Positions 9,520 through 23,397 of a stretch of DNA of 64,000 bases are shown in pieces; position 1 is the first letter of the stretch; every line of letters starts with the position of its first letter. Origin of the DNA: Turnera subulata (taxonomy: Eukaryota > Streptophyta > Magnoliopsida > Malpighiales > Passifloraceae); the NCBI GenBank assembly GCA_028386065.3, contig JAKUCV010003350.1:1-64000 (forward strand), written 5' to 3'. A program made the position numbers and the translations under genes. Below the pieces are notes generated by a model that was not told the origin of the DNA, ran no database searches, and saw only the letters and a program-made list of their open reading frames with translations.

Positions 9520-12500
9520 ATGGTAAGGATTAGTTTTTCTTCTTTCTTTTCCCTTTTCCGTGCTAAAATACGGTGTAGCAAGAGAGCAGTGGAATCGAAG
9601 TGAATTAATTCGGTTTTGGCGTTTTCAGTTTTCAATTGCGGCAATCAACGACACAGACTCAAAAGAGCAATGGGAACCCTTAGCTCCTACCAAAGAAGCC
9701 CAGGCATGCCTCTCCTCTTTCTTCTTCTTCTTCTCTTTCATTTTATGTGTTGCTCTTGTTATGGCTAGTTGATGTAACACTTTACTGCTGTAGTGGTAAA
9801 TTTTTGTTGCGTAATCTTTTTGGTAACGATAATGTGAAGAAGCAAAACCGTTTTTAAACCCTAATGCGTCGAATCCGTAGTTTTTACTCCTTAACTTTTT
9901 TTTGAAACTCTTGTGTGTGTATGTGTGTGGTTATTTCAGGAATTCCATCTTACACAAACGTATCATGAAGGCCTTCTCAAGTTACAAGCTAAAGACTACG
10001 TTAAGGCACGGGAGTTATTAGAATCTGTACTCAAAGACCCTTTAATAGCCAATGCACAGGTGCTCTTTTTTTTTGTTTTGTTTTGTTTTTTGTTTTGTTT
10101 TTTTTTTTTTTTTTTTGAGTTCCCAGTTAGTTTGTTTTGAATAGAATCTTAGTTTGGGCATGATGCCTTACTTCTTTGTTTTGTTTAGGTGGAGAGTAAT
10201 GCAAGTGATGGTCATCTGCTGCAACTTAGGTCTGCATTTGTCATTTTATCATTTCCGATGCCCTATAATTTTCAACACTGTTTTTTTGTTGTAATGGTTA
10301 ATTTCTTTGGTTATTGAGCCTTGACGCTTTTGGTTTTTTGACAGGTTTTTGGCGCTGAAAAACCTTGCCACCGTCTTCCTTCAGCAAGGATCAGATCATT
10401 ATGAGAGAGCTCTTCAATGTTATCTCCAAGCTGTGGAGATTGACAGTAAAGATTCCGTTGTCTGGAATCAGCTGGGAACATTGTCATGCTCGATGGGTTT
10501 GCTCAGTATTTCACGTTGGGCATTTGAGCAGGGGCTTCTATGCAGCCCTAATAATTGTAAGAATTATCTAGTAGTTCATTACTTTGTTTGCAGCTGCTTT
10601 GTTCCACCATTTGTTTATATCATCATTTTGCAATATGCGTTTAACCATTTTTAGCTGTCAGCTTGATATTGTTACATTCTCCTTGTGTTATGCTTACAGG
10701 GAATTGCATGGAGAAACTACTGGAAGTACTTATTGCCATTGGTGATGAGGTTGCATGCCTTTCCGTTGCTGAGTTGATCTTGAGGCATTGGCCTTCACAT
10801 TCTCGGGCATTGCATGTCAAAAATACCATTGAGGAGTCCGACCCAGCTCCATTTGCTCCTAGAGGTATAGATAGGCTGGAACCCAAACACGTTAAACTTA
10901 AATTCCTTGACAAGAGAAAATATGCGGATGAAAAGCTTAATGAGGGGGGTGTCTGCAAAAAGCCCAGACAGGAGATAGATTTGTGCCTACCTGAAGTTTC
11001 ATGGGTTGCTCTTGTTGATAGTCTTCTAGAAATTTTACATCCACTGAATGGGTTTGCTTCTGAGACGGGTTCTGACAAGCCATATAGATCTGGGGATATT
11101 AGGTTGAACATACTCTTGCCTTCTGCTATGGGTGTTGTTACAGGATCTATGGAAAAGAAAGAGCGGAGTCCCATGCCTGCAGCTAATAGCATATCCACTG
11201 GTGATTGTACTCCTGAAAGAACCAGTGTTGCTAAAGAAGGAAATGTCTTTGAAGAACACCCTCATGAGAGGCGAAGCACACGCCTTGAGAGGCTTAGGAG
11301 CCGTAAACCAGAAAAAGAAGAATTTGATTATGCTGCAAGTAAGGATCTGGCAAAACTTGTACTTCAATTTGTGGAGCCTTTCATAGTTGAAAGACCTGGA
11401 AATAAAGATTTTGATCATGCAGCAAGTTGCTCTGTTTCATGCCCTGATGAGGCTAATGTGAACAGAGAACGTAATGATGTGCCTGCATTTGTATTAGAAA
11501 CTTCAAAAAATTATGGGGCTTACCATTTGGCTCACTTGCTTTTAGAATGGGCTGCAAGTAAGGGCCTTGTTTATCAAGATGCCTTTATCAAATTCTTGGA
11601 GTTGGAGAAGTTGACAAGACATTGGGGGCAAGATAGGAGCCCTGAATGTAGCCTTTTTCTTGCTGAACTGTATTATGAGCTTGGATCATTGCCTTCCAAT
11701 GATTCAAAGCTGGCCGAGTTCATGTCTGAAGCATCTTATCATCTTTGCAAAATAATTGAATCAGTGGCCTTGAATCATCCTTCTCACTCGAGTCTTGAAT
11801 CTGAGAATACAAGTTGCATTTCACTTGGTGGTTTCCAAGACAATAATGGAACACCAGTTGAAGCCTCTATGAGCCGGGATTCTTTTCTCAATAGTTCCAT
11901 TTTGACCAATAAAAGTTCTTTTTGGATTCGGTACTTTTGGTTGAGTGGGAAATTATCCATCTTGGATAGAAACAAGAAAAAAGCTCATGAGGAATTATGT
12001 ATTTCTCTATCACTCTTGGTAAAAAATGAAAAGATGAATGATTGTCCGTGTTCAATCCTTCTACCACACTTGAAAATTAATAAAGAGTTAACTGTAGACA
12101 GGGTTCTTCATGAAATTAATCTACTGAAGGTGGATTTCTTGCTTGAGAGTACTGTGGGTGAAATGATTGAAAAAGAAATGCATGTAGAGTGCATCAACTT
12201 GCTTGCACCTCTGGTACTCTGGTCAGGATGTGCTCATCGTGATGTATTACCTTTAGCTTCTTCTGATCAGAAGGGTGAAGGATCTGCTTTTATTGAGTTA
12301 TCAGCATTGGACATATTAATTAAAGCCTGTGAGAAAGCTAAGCCAATGGATACTGATGTATATTTGAAGTGTCACCAACAGAAGCTTGAAATACTCATGC
12401 GACTAGCGGGTATGGATGAATATAAACACTTTCCCCAAAAGTCTTGTTCGAATGTCCTCTATGCCTGCAATTTAGTGTCACAACAAAACCCAGACAAGCA

Positions 12501-15500
12501 CTGGAATTCCTTGGTGGTCGAGGAGGTGAAGGCAATTTTGCAATGTTTGTCACAGATAAAAAATGTTATGGATACATCTGTTAATATGGTGAGTCTTTTC
12601 TCCTCTGGAAATCATTGTGTGAAATAGGACATGTTTCTTATATCCTGTAGATGAAGCTTATTACCAACTGACATTTTGCTTTCGTTATTGCCTCTTTCAG
12701 CTTTTCGATGCTTATCTTTATCTTTATTGTTATAATGTACACAACAACGGAATCTCTGATATGGTATGCTTGCAGAATGACATCATCGTTCCAGTAGGCA
12801 CCATCAGCGATATTCAGACTTTGCTGCTGGGAGTCATGTGCCACATTGCTATTAATTATCTTTGTAAAAAATCTTCTGTGCCACTCGTAACTGATGAAAT
12901 CGAACAGAGGCAAAGAGGCTGCTTTATTGATGCAGGCATTGCTTTTTGCAAACTTCAGCACCTTCTACTTTCCATCCCTGTTAAAATTCAAGTGAGTCTT
13001 GCTTTGTTCTAGATAAGAATCTCAGTGGATATTTTGTGGTTAATGTTTCCCTTCTTGTTCCTGCTTAGTGAGTCATGTCTTTTCTAGATAAGAATCTCAC
13101 CTTGGAAATGTGCGGATTATTTGTTGTCTTCTTGTTATAGATCTTTCCTCAAATTCATGTTCTAATCTCAGGTTGAATTAATTGTGGCAATCCATGAATT
13201 GCTTGCGGAGTATGGCATCTGCTGTGCTAGTGACTGTGGTGAAAAGGAGGAAGGAGAATTTCTCAAATTTGCAATAAAACATCTCTTTGCATTGGATATG
13301 AAGCTAAAGTCCAACTCAAATTCTTCAAAGAAGGAAAGAGCTGAGCATGATGAGCAGCTTTCTCCTCATAGTCCAAACAAAGCATCTAAAGATTTCTCAA
13401 AACCAGATACCTCAGGCATGGAGATGGTTGAGACTAAAATAAAAGGCAGTTCTTTAGAGAATGTTGCTCTTGGTGGAACTACTTCCAATTGCACATCATT
13501 GTGTATAGACCTAGAGAAAGAAGATGCAAGTGAAGAATGTGGAAAGCAAGAAGGGGGAGAGGGAAAGAACAAAGGAGAAATGACTCCTATGCATTCTGTA
13601 GAGAATAAAGATGAACTTTCTGAAGATGAAAGGGAGGAACTTGAGTGTCTAATTGAAAATGCCATGGATCAGTGTTTTTTCTGCTTATATGGTCTCAATC
13701 TTAGAGCAGATTCTTCCTATGATGATGATCTAGCTCAGCACAAAAATACCAGTCGTGGAGATTACCAGACCAAGGAACAGTGTGCTGATGTCTTCCAGTA
13801 TATTCTGCCCTACGCCAAAGCCTCTTCTGTGAGTCCCTATCCTACTGCCCTCTCTCTCTCAATATGTATATGTTTGTGTAATTGAAGTTCTTGTCTGTCT
13901 AATTGGGAGGCATTCATGTACATCTCAGAGAACTGGGTTGGTAAAACTCCGTAGGGTGTTAAGAACGATACGGAAACACTTTCCACAACCACCGGAAGAT
14001 GTGTTGGCTGACAATCCAATAGATAAGTTCTTGGACAATCCTGATTTATTTGAAGATCAACTATCAGAGGAGGCTGGATCTGAAGGATTTCGAGAAACCA
14101 TGACCAACGCAATATTTCCTGATTCAGGAAATGTCAAACAGTACAGGTCATTGGTGGCTGTCAGGTATTTTAATTTTGGGACTAGTTGCTTGCGTGTTTC
14201 ATTTAGTGGTTGTATACATCGACATTGTAATTTTTTGCGCCAGTTGCTTACATATTTCTTTTAGTGGTTATATTTGTCAACATTATACATTTTTAAGAAT
14301 GAATTAACTGCAGAAAAATCTTCTTCTTGCAGGTCACAGCCGTATCTGGAGTTATATTCCAACCTCTATTACTTCTTAGCTCTCTCCGAGGAAATGAATG
14401 CAACTGACAAATGGCCGGGCTTTGTACTTACCAAGGAAGGGGAAGAATTTATAGAGCAAAATGCCAATCTCTTCAAATATGATTTGTTATACAATCCTTT
14501 ACGCTTTAAGAGCTGGAAAAGACTTGCAAATATATACGACGAGGCAAGCTTATTAAGTTTATTTTTGTTGTATTTTCTCCACGATGAATGCTGTGAACAA
14601 GCAAAATTATCTACTTTATGGATCGTTTGATTTCCTGACAAAATTGTCTTTTTGTTCCATTGGCACAGGAGGTAGACTTGTTATTAAATGATGGCAGCAA
14701 GCACATAAACGTGGCAGGATGGAGAAAGAATGATACCCTGCCACAAAGAGTTGAGACAAGTCGAAGGAGGAGTAGACGTTGCCTGTTGATGAGCTTGGCT
14801 TTAGCAAAGACGTCTGCTGAACAGGTTCATCTTGTGCCTTCACTTTAGTTAAGGGGTTAATTTTTATCTATTTCTTGTTTGTGGATCTATATGATGACCT
14901 ATATCTTGGTCAAAGATATTTCTGGCCATATTGTAACTTGCGCCTCAGATTACAAGTAGCAAAATGCCTGTTGTGCAGGCTGGCTAACTAAAAATAAGCT
15001 GTTGTAACAAGAGTGATACGTTCATGGTATGGTATCATAAGGGTAGATTGCTATTTATCGTGCTGGCAGTATTACTTCACTGTTTTCCCTCAATATCTCT
15101 GTATTTCAGGCAGACGAAAGTAACCAACATGTATTTTTTTAGTAATCCAGTGCATTCTATGAAGACAATAACCATTTTCCCTTTTTTTTCTTTGGTAGAA
15201 GTTTGTAAATGAGATTCTGTCATATATTTTTGTTTCTGCTTCAAAAATTTATATTTGGTGTAACATTTATTACGGTGCTTCTGTATTGTCAGGGCGAAAT
15301 ACATGAGTTGCTGGCATTGGTATACTATGACGGCATTCAGAACGTGGTACCATATTTTGACCAGCGGTGTGCCGTACCCTCAAAGGATGCTGCGTGGGTT
15401 GTATTCTGTGAGAATTCGTTGAAGCATTTTAAGAAAGCCTCCTCACACAAGTATGTGTGCTTCTCTCTGTTACTAAGATGTTTCACACTGTAATCGATGG

Positions 15501-18500
15501 TGTACAAACTTTGTTGTACTTGTTTCTGTGGCAGGCAGGACTGGTCATATGCATTCTATATGGGGAAGCTCTGTGAAAAGCTAGGATATTCATACGAGAG
15601 TTCATTGGCATATTACCACAAGGCTATTTCTTTGAATCCAACAGCTGTGGATCCTTTTTATAGGATGCATGCTTCACGCTTGAAGTTACTTTGCAAGTTT
15701 GGAAAACAGAATCTGGAAGTTCTAAAGGTTTCTACCTTCCGCCCTCTCCCAACTGTTCAATGTAAAGGGGAAATGTGCTTTCTTAATTGCACTTTCTAAT
15801 TATTTTACAGTTTCTGGTATTCATCGTTGAAGTGTATTTTAATTGTACTATTAGTTTAGGGGTTGTTCAAATTTATGGTTAACCAGACAATTGTGCTTAG
15901 ATTGGTCGTGGATTGTATTTCTCTGCCACAGGATCTTTCTGGATATTCCTTTAGTCAACCAACAAAGGATGCTGCCCTGAATATTCTTGGTAATCTGGGT
16001 CATGACGCATTGGATCAACTGGATGGTATTGAGGACCGAAGCACTCAGGGAAATTCTGGAAGAAAGCATGAGGTGTTGATTCAAATGGAAGGGGTGTGGC
16101 ATATGCTTTACAATGATTGCCTTTCTGCTCTGGAAAATTGTGTTGAAGGGGATCTAAAGCATTTCCATAAGGCAAGATATATGCTTGCTCAAGGACTGTA
16201 TAGAAGGAACTTAAGCGGTGATTTAGAGAGGTCAAAGGATGAGCTTTCTTTTTGCTTCAAATCCTCTCGCTCTTCTTTTACAATAAATATGTGGGAGATT
16301 GATGGCATGGTAAAGAAGGGAAGGTACGAGTACTGCTCATATTTCCAATGCTCTGAATAGTCGCGTGTGCACAACACACATAGTTATCACTCAACAAAGA
16401 CTGTCCTGGCCCCTTTTATGTTTTATCTACCAAGTCTAGCACCAAGATAGATTACTTGTGGTCTTTAAACCAAGAAAGAACATGTTGGTCCAGGCAAGGC
16501 TGCAATCTGTGGCCTTCTTCTCATAAAACCATTGCTCTAGCCAAATATGCTGTGGGACCACATATCCAAGCCCATCTCTTAACTGGCCTGATTTAAAAGG
16601 CATCATGCTCTTTACTGTTAGTTTATTGTAACGTGAAACTATATGGTAAAATGTGGTGTTGTTCCTAAAACAGTTTATAGAAATCTGAAATATATTTCTT
16701 GCCAACTCCTAACCTTAACACTCTTATTGCTTGCATGTTGCGTGCAAATGGTATCTCATTGAAATGTTCAATTTGTTTGATAAGAAACTGTAATTTTCTC
16801 GTTATGCTAGGGTATTAGGAGGTCCTCTGGAAGATATTTGCACTATTCACTTGGTTTTTCTCTTAGCTCATTAACTGTATTTGGCAGGCGTAAAACACCA
16901 GGTTTTGCGGGGAACAAGAAGGTTCTTGAGGTCAACTTGTCAGAAAGTTCCCGAAAGTTTATTACTTGCATCCGTAAGTATTTGTTGTTCTATCTGAAAT
17001 TACTGGAGGAGACTGGAGACACCTGCACTCTTGATCGTGCTTTTATATCCATCCGGGCGGATAAGAGGGTGAAAACTAAAACTCTTTCTATTATTTTCCT
17101 TATGTATTGAATGCTAGTGCTATACTAACTTCATTTTAGTTCATGCTATACATGAGAACTGAAATCATTTACACTCACTTTGTTCTCCAGGAGGTCAGTT
17201 CCTAACAGGAAGTTAATGGTTCACTTCATTTTAAAACAAGCTAATCTCAATCTGCTACTTGGAAGGAGTGTTTTGCCATATAGTTTGTTTGTTATCTTTT
17301 TAAAACTACGAGAGTGAGTATATTATAGTAAATTGAGGAGAGAGAACTGTCTGCTTGATTCTGTCAAAATGTCTACTTTGCTTCGATTGTAGTGTGTTGA
17401 AGTGAGGGATGGATTCCTAAGGGGTAGCCGGGTAGGCAGGGTTCATTTATTTGTCTGTTTATTGACGATTTATATGTGCACAAGCTTCTTTTTGTTAAGG
17501 ATGTTTTTCAACCCATCACAATTGCTCTAACGAGCCGCTGTTGACCTTTTCATGACCCAACAACTCTATGATTTTATGTCTTGACCTGTTAGAGTTATCA
17601 TTTAATTCGATTTTCGTCTAACTTAGTGCTTGAATCCAGTTTTCATTGTGCATTGAAGACCTTGTGCCAGTAGCTCTTGGGAGGCTGATCAAGGCTCTCA
17701 TATCATCCATGCATAGAGCTGAGAATGTTGGCTGTGGAACAGCAGGAAGCTCTGAGCTTCAACAAGAAAAGATATTCTCATTGTTCATGGAACAGGGCAA
17801 CTTATGGCCAGAGATATTCAGCTTGCCTGAGTTCAAAAGCCCAGAAATATCAGAGAGCAATTTATATGGGTACTTTGCATGCAAACTTTTGTTCATTCTA
17901 TCTTTGATTCTGTGGTTAATTGGCCATTACTTGTAAAAAAATGTTTTGTTCCGAGTAACCTTATCTCAGCATTGCTTATTCTTTCTTATAATTTGAGTTC
18001 CCTTAGTCTTCTACCCTGAGCCTTTTAATTTTTTTTCCATTGCTCAAATTGGAAGCTTTCCTACTTCATTGACATCTCAACTTGTTCATAATCCAGCAAG
18101 TTCTGAAGAAACTTTCCTGCTTCATTGACTTCTCAACTTGTTCTTGATCCAGCAAATTTTTAAAATCCTTAATTTTTCAAGCCTTGTAGAATATTTTCCA
18201 GAAATCTCACTGTGTGAATTGGACAAGGAAAGATACTTTTTGATGAACCTCAGTGTGTTAATGTTTATTTTCACTGGCATATTACACTCTTCCAGAAATT
18301 TCGATATGTCTAATCACGCACCCTTTTTCCTTCAGGTATCTTCATAAATACATTGCATCACTGGAGACAAATTGCAAACTTGAGACAATTGAGGCAATTA
18401 ATGAGAAGATGCGGAAGCGGTTTAAGAATCCTAAGCTGTCAAATAGCACCTGTGCCAAAGTTTGCAGGCATGCTTCTGTTGCATGGTGTCGATGTCTCGT

Positions 18501-19823
18501 AATTAGTTTAGCATCTATCACGCCCGTACAAGCCAAACTTCCAAGTGAGGTTGCTGTACTTAAACACTCAGATAGTATTCAAGAAAGCAATGACTTGCTT
18601 TGTGTTGATCTGCATGCAAACGAGTTCTGGAGTTCATCGTCTGAGGAGTCTGCGCAACTTGAAAATTCTGAAACTAAATGGAGATCAATGTTGGCTAACA
18701 TTGAGAATGTAATTGTTAGGAAAATTTCTGATGAAAATCTTGAGATTGCTAACTCCTTGCTTAGAAGCTGTTATAATTTCTATCGGGAGAGTTCTTGTGT
18801 AATTCTCCCATCTGGGGTCAATCTCTATTTGGTGTCATCTCGCCTTGCTATCGAAACAAAAATTCAGCCTGGCTTACCTGGCGTTGAGACTCTTGATTTA
18901 AGTATTCCAAGGAAACTTCTCTTGTGGGCTTACACATTACTGCATGGACGTTACACTAGCATTTCAGTCGTTGTAAAACACTGTGAAGAAAATCTTAAGG
19001 TACGTGACCTAATTTCCCCTATTTTCAGTTTTCTGAGGCAGTGGTTCTGCCTGTAAAAGGATAGTTACTGTCTGCATTGTTTTTTTAATACTAAAAAAAA
19101 AAAAAAAACTGGTTGCCTTTACTTGACCTTTTGGGTTGACGATCAAAGTTTAGTATGTCTGGTGCTGTGAAAAATACATTTTCCAGCCTTCAGATTTATT
19201 GTAACCAATATCGCATGAACAAGAGCACAACAGTTCTTCTCCTCTGAGACTTGAACAGAGACTCTCATCTGTATCAGTGATGGTTTGATTTAAACTGAAG
19301 TTTGATTGATTTCTCATGAGATAGTTGCTTTCTTTATTTTTTGCAGTCAAGGGTGAAAAGAGGAGCTGGAACCCCGTCTGTGCCATTGAGTATAAATACG
19401 CCCACCGCCACCAGTTTTCATACAGGTTAGTCATGCGTTCTTATCAAATAAGAAGTAAGATTTTAGCATGATGAGAAATCTGGTTTTATCTGGTTGTATA
19501 GCTTCGTCAGATGAATTTCACCTTTCTAAAGGAAGTTTGAGGTTCCACTTTTTGTATCATTGTCTTCCCTTGCTCGAGTTTACCATTTTTGTGCTTCTGC
19601 ATCTTGATGGTGCTTCCCACATTCTACATTGATTGTAGGAGGTAAAGATTGTGCTAGTCAAGGTAGTGGCGCTGGCAGCGAACCGGAGAATGCTTCAGTG
19701 AGTGTACCCGTGTCCGTAGCTGCACCGGCCTCATCTTTGGGTGAGAATGTAAACTGCACTAATCCATCATTACCCTCTGGTGAGGGCCAAACAAACTCCT
19801 CTGCCGCTCAGCCGCCACTGTAA
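9520..19823 (+). CDS. CABIN1: CABIN1-like TPR protein (HIRA histone chaperone complex)
   Basis: Plant homologue of calcineurin-binding protein cabin-1 (Arabidopsis AT4G32820 as I recall), the TPR subunit that works with HIRA and UBN in replication-independent H3.3 deposition. Nineteen exons: 9520-9522, 9629-9703, 9940-10059, 10189-10229, 10345-10556, 10700-12588, 12776-12991, 13172-13828, 13929-14146, 14333-14543, 14669-14824, 15293-15450, 15535-15727, 15932-16323, 16888-17068, 17640-17869, 18336-18999, 19347-19425, 19639-19823. They join in frame to 1,959 residues, the size expected for the family. TPR helices occupy about residues 27-200; a long middle part is hydrophilic; an acidic Glu/Lys-rich patch lies near residues 950-1010; further TPR-like helices follow; the C-tail is Ser/Ala/Pro-rich. 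Exon 1 carries only the ATG. Introns 2 (GC at 9704) and 10 (GC at 14544) use GC donors. Most junctions match the conserved protein closely; the last two exons rest mainly on splice signals. Confidence 0.92.
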
Positions 19824-20629
19824 CCCAAACACTTGGGATATTAGAATTTTACAGCGCATGCAGGAGATGTAGACAGAATCTGACTCAAAAGTCTTTGGCC
19901 AATCTTCGCATCGGTTGTTGTATATACTGTCTATGTTTCTAGCTTTTATCACGACTAGGCGTGTATATATGAGGAAAAGAGATAAATTATAGTATAAATC
20001 GAAGGTATGAAGTTCTTTTTCTTTTTGGTTAGTTCGTACATAGCTAAAGATTTTGAAGTTGTACATGAAGAGATACAAAGCCAAAAGACATTTAAATCGA
20101 AGTACTCCGAGCATCCAGACCCTTTGCAAAATCTAAATGGGATGCGCATGTTATACTCTACAATCAGTTATTATCAACCCCTTCTCAAATATATCAAATT
20201 AATTTATTCGTGTTAAATTTTGTGGTAGTAAATGCTTTACACCTTGGAATGTTATAAATATAAATTAGCAGTCATAATTTAAATGAATTCTTCAGCTTAA
20301 AATTCTTTAGATGTTTCAACAATTTATGATTAACAGCAGCTAATTATTCAATTTATTTCTCTTCCTTTTTTTATCTGTTCTGGTACTACTACTACCCAAC
20401 TCCCATTTCTTATTTGGACCAAGGCTGGAAATAATAAGGGTACGACTATCTTGTTCTGATATTATATGGGCCAAGCCCAACATAAGAGTAAAGTTAAGGG
20501 CCCATGTTTTAAACTACACACCAATCCATAAAAGGTCAAAAACTTAACATGCTAGTGCACCAGTTATCGAGGATAGAAGGAGAGAAAGGATAGAGGCATA
20601 GAGCGGAGGCATTTGATAGGAGGAGGAAA
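19824..20629. other. Spacer between the CABIN1-like gene and GATC
   Basis: It holds the 3' UTR of the upstream gene and the promoter/leader of GATC. No ORF of note, no clear TATA box, and no repeat was seen. Confidence 0.5.
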
Positions 20630-21666
20630 ATGGGAAGCAGAGCTCTGCTGCTGCTCAAAGGACCATTACCGGCAAAGCATCACATTTTCTTCAATTACCC
20701 AAAGATAAGCCCTCGCATTTGTAAACTTTCGACAAAAGCTGCTGCGAAACAAACAGATGGGTCTTCTCTTGAACCACCGGATGTAGCTCGCTTGGCTGAA
20801 ACTGCTCGAATAACCCTCACTCCACAAGAGGTTTTGTGTTCTTTAAACCCATTTCATTTTGATCCCATTACTTTCTCTTTTCTCGTAATATTTCTTATAT
20901 ATTGCGTCTCTTTTCTCCTCTTTGTTTTCTTTTCTTTTTTTTTTTCAATACCAGGTTGAAGAATTCGCGCCCAAAATCCGTCAAGTGATAGATTGGCATG
21001 CCTCTCTCTCTTCTCTCTCTCTCTCTCTCTTTAATCCATGTTAATATTTGCTTTTTATATTTTTTCGATTTGTTTGGTTTTCTATATATTTCAGGTTTGG
21101 ACAACTTCAAGCTGCTGATCTTAGTAGTGTGGAGCCAGCAATTAGAGCAGGTGTGCTTTTTTATCGTGTCCCCTATTTTTTCCTTTTCCAAATTGGCTTT
21201 GATTGTATGAGTACCTGCTTGCATATATCTCTGGATTGAAGACATTCAAAGATGCAGAGTAAAAAGGCATATTTAGAGATAGAACCCATTTTATGATGAT
21301 GTTATGAGTTACTTGCTTCTGTGTTATTGTGATCTACCATGTTTGGTGTAGAAGTCTAGAGTAGTGTGGTATAGGTAAGCTCGATATCAGCGTTGCAGCT
21401 AAACTTCTTTCTTCCACCTATAGATACCGAAGGTGACAATTTGCGTGATGATATTCCCCAAACCTTTGAGAAAAGGTGAGCGATTTCTCGCTTTGCTTAT
21501 TGTGTTTGCATAATCTAGCGCCTGCAGCTAGATGATTGAATGTAAATGTTATGATTTGATTGATGTATGTTTTCAATTTTCTGTTAACAGCGAAGCCATC
21601 GTTGCTGGTGTTCCAAGCTATGAGGAGCCCTATATCAAAGTGCCCAAAGTTTTGAACACAGAGTAG
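20630..21666 (+). CDS. GATC: Glutamyl-tRNA(Gln) amidotransferase subunit C, organellar
   Basis: Small subunit of the GatCAB enzyme that converts Glu-tRNA(Gln) to Gln-tRNA(Gln) in plastids and mitochondria; it stabilises GatA-GatB. Exons 20630-20830, 20955-20995, 21095-21150, 21424-21475 and 21591-21666 give 141 residues. Residues 1 to about 45 form a Ser/Lys-rich targeting peptide. The GatC core follows: LARLAETARITLTPQEVEEF-like helix, then IRQVIDWFGQLQAADLSSVE, then the IRADTEGDNLRDDIP-like loop that wraps GatA, ending IVAGVPSYEEPYIKVPKVL. Intron 2 begins with GC (20996) rather than GT; the splice is fixed by the conserved VIDWFGQLQ. It is read in the same direction as the preceding gene, about 0.8 kb downstream. 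Confidence 0.93.
21001..21031 (+). repeat. (CT)n microsatellite in GATC intron 2
   Basis: Some 30 bases of nearly pure CT dinucleotides, starting just after the GC splice donor. A polymorphic marker candidate. Confidence 0.85.
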
Positions 21667-23397
21667 GTCTGGTTGGGTAATTTGATGCTCAGGCTTTGGT
21701 CCTTTGGCTCTTCAGACCAAAAGCAATCTGATGATTTTGCATTCGTAGTCCTCTATGGATTGTAAGATTGTAATTTTGGCTAGGCCATTACTTCTATTGA
21801 AAGCTTTTGTTCTGATTTGAGCCTCCAAATTTCTACTGGTACTGTAAATCAATTGGTTATTAATTCTTGGGATATGACATTGGGGAGACTGTAATGCGAT
21901 TGTGTTATTTTTATTTGCTACTGTGGTAGACCTGTGAACACTTGCCAAATCCTTTCTGGTTTTGTCTCTTCTGGCATGTAGAATGGAAGAGAAAGAGGTA
22001 ATGATGCAACTTCAGAGTGGTAGACCTTGGTAATATTTGCTACGGAAATTCTGTAGCGCTCTAGTGTTTCCTTCGTTGCCTCGATGTGCTTTCAATTTGC
22101 CCATGAACTTGCTTCATGTTGCAGAGATTTTGTTCGGAGCATTGCAAATGATGTACTTGAGTTTAGCTCGTTAACCTTAATGAATTAGTACCAAATCTGC
22201 TTTATAGAATTATTTACAGACAAATCAAGCGTGATCTTGACACGGTGAGCCTCGGGGTTCTAGCTTGTGAACTCACTACAATATCTCTCTGTTTGCCAAT
22301 TGGTTCTATGTATGTGCTCTCGGGTAATATATGCTTGGCCTTTATAAATGTCCCCCACGCATCTGTTATTTCCAATTTTGTGCCTTCAACATTATTTTTG
22401 GACATATATTCATTCGCCATAAGGATGTGAGGAGAATGGCACATTACCCTGCAGTAATTTATTTAACATTGATGGCCTAGGAGTCGATCTATTTGTCTTC
22501 CAGATTGCGGTGTCCATCTGTTTTCGGGATTCAGGTTAGTAGCCGATCTCAAAGAAAAATCAGAGAAGCAATGGAGGGAGTCATAAGAGTTCCCTAAAAC
22601 CTTTCCGGCCTTGGTTTCACAAAATTCTGATCAGAATTTACTGCCGGCAAATGCAAGAGCTTTTTCTGACGGTACCGCTAGGTCCACGAGAAAGTGTAAT
22701 TATTCATTCTGAAACTAGGAAAAGAATAAAAATTTTGTTCATGACAGAATTTAATTGTCGGGGCAACTTCCACCAGGCCCCTCATACAAATAGGAATAAT
22801 CCCAATAGCGGTTGAACCACTCCATATCAGCACCATTGCCTTTTGATGTGGCCTTTCATACACAACCAAAAAAAAAAAAGATGACGCCTTCTTACAAGAA
22901 AGGAGATTCCATGTTTCACCCAAAGCAAAAAAAAAAAAAAAAAAAAAAAATCGCCTCGCACGAAATGCGGGTATGCCATGGGAGGGGCAAATGTCGTTTT
23001 CTTCCTGCCGCAAAGAACCACCTATTCTTTGGTCTCAGTCCAACCCCAATCGACTAATGTGTCATGTTATATAAAAAGTAAAAACTAACACTTCCCAACC
23101 AAAATATATTTTAAGCTCATCCACAAGCATTTTTACTGCATAAAATACCATCAAAATATACAGTGATGGAGCGGATATACTCCCATCATATTTACATTGA
23201 AATTTATGACAAAGTTAAGACAAAAAATGTGATTACACAGTACTTTGCAAAATATATCAATGAATGCTCTCTAATTCTTTGTTCCTATTCTCTATTTCTA
23301 CTCTGTGTCAACCTTTTTCCTAGTGCTCTCAAAAAGCATGCAAAAGGAGAACCAAACAAAAAAAAACCCTTGTCAATGTGGAATGTCTTGCACACTA
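21667..23397. other. Convergent 3' spacer
   Basis: Lies between the 3' ends of GATC (plus) and the glycine-rich protein gene (minus). It contains both 3' UTRs and two long A-runs near 22870-22950. No frame in it resembles a known protein. Confidence 0.5.
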
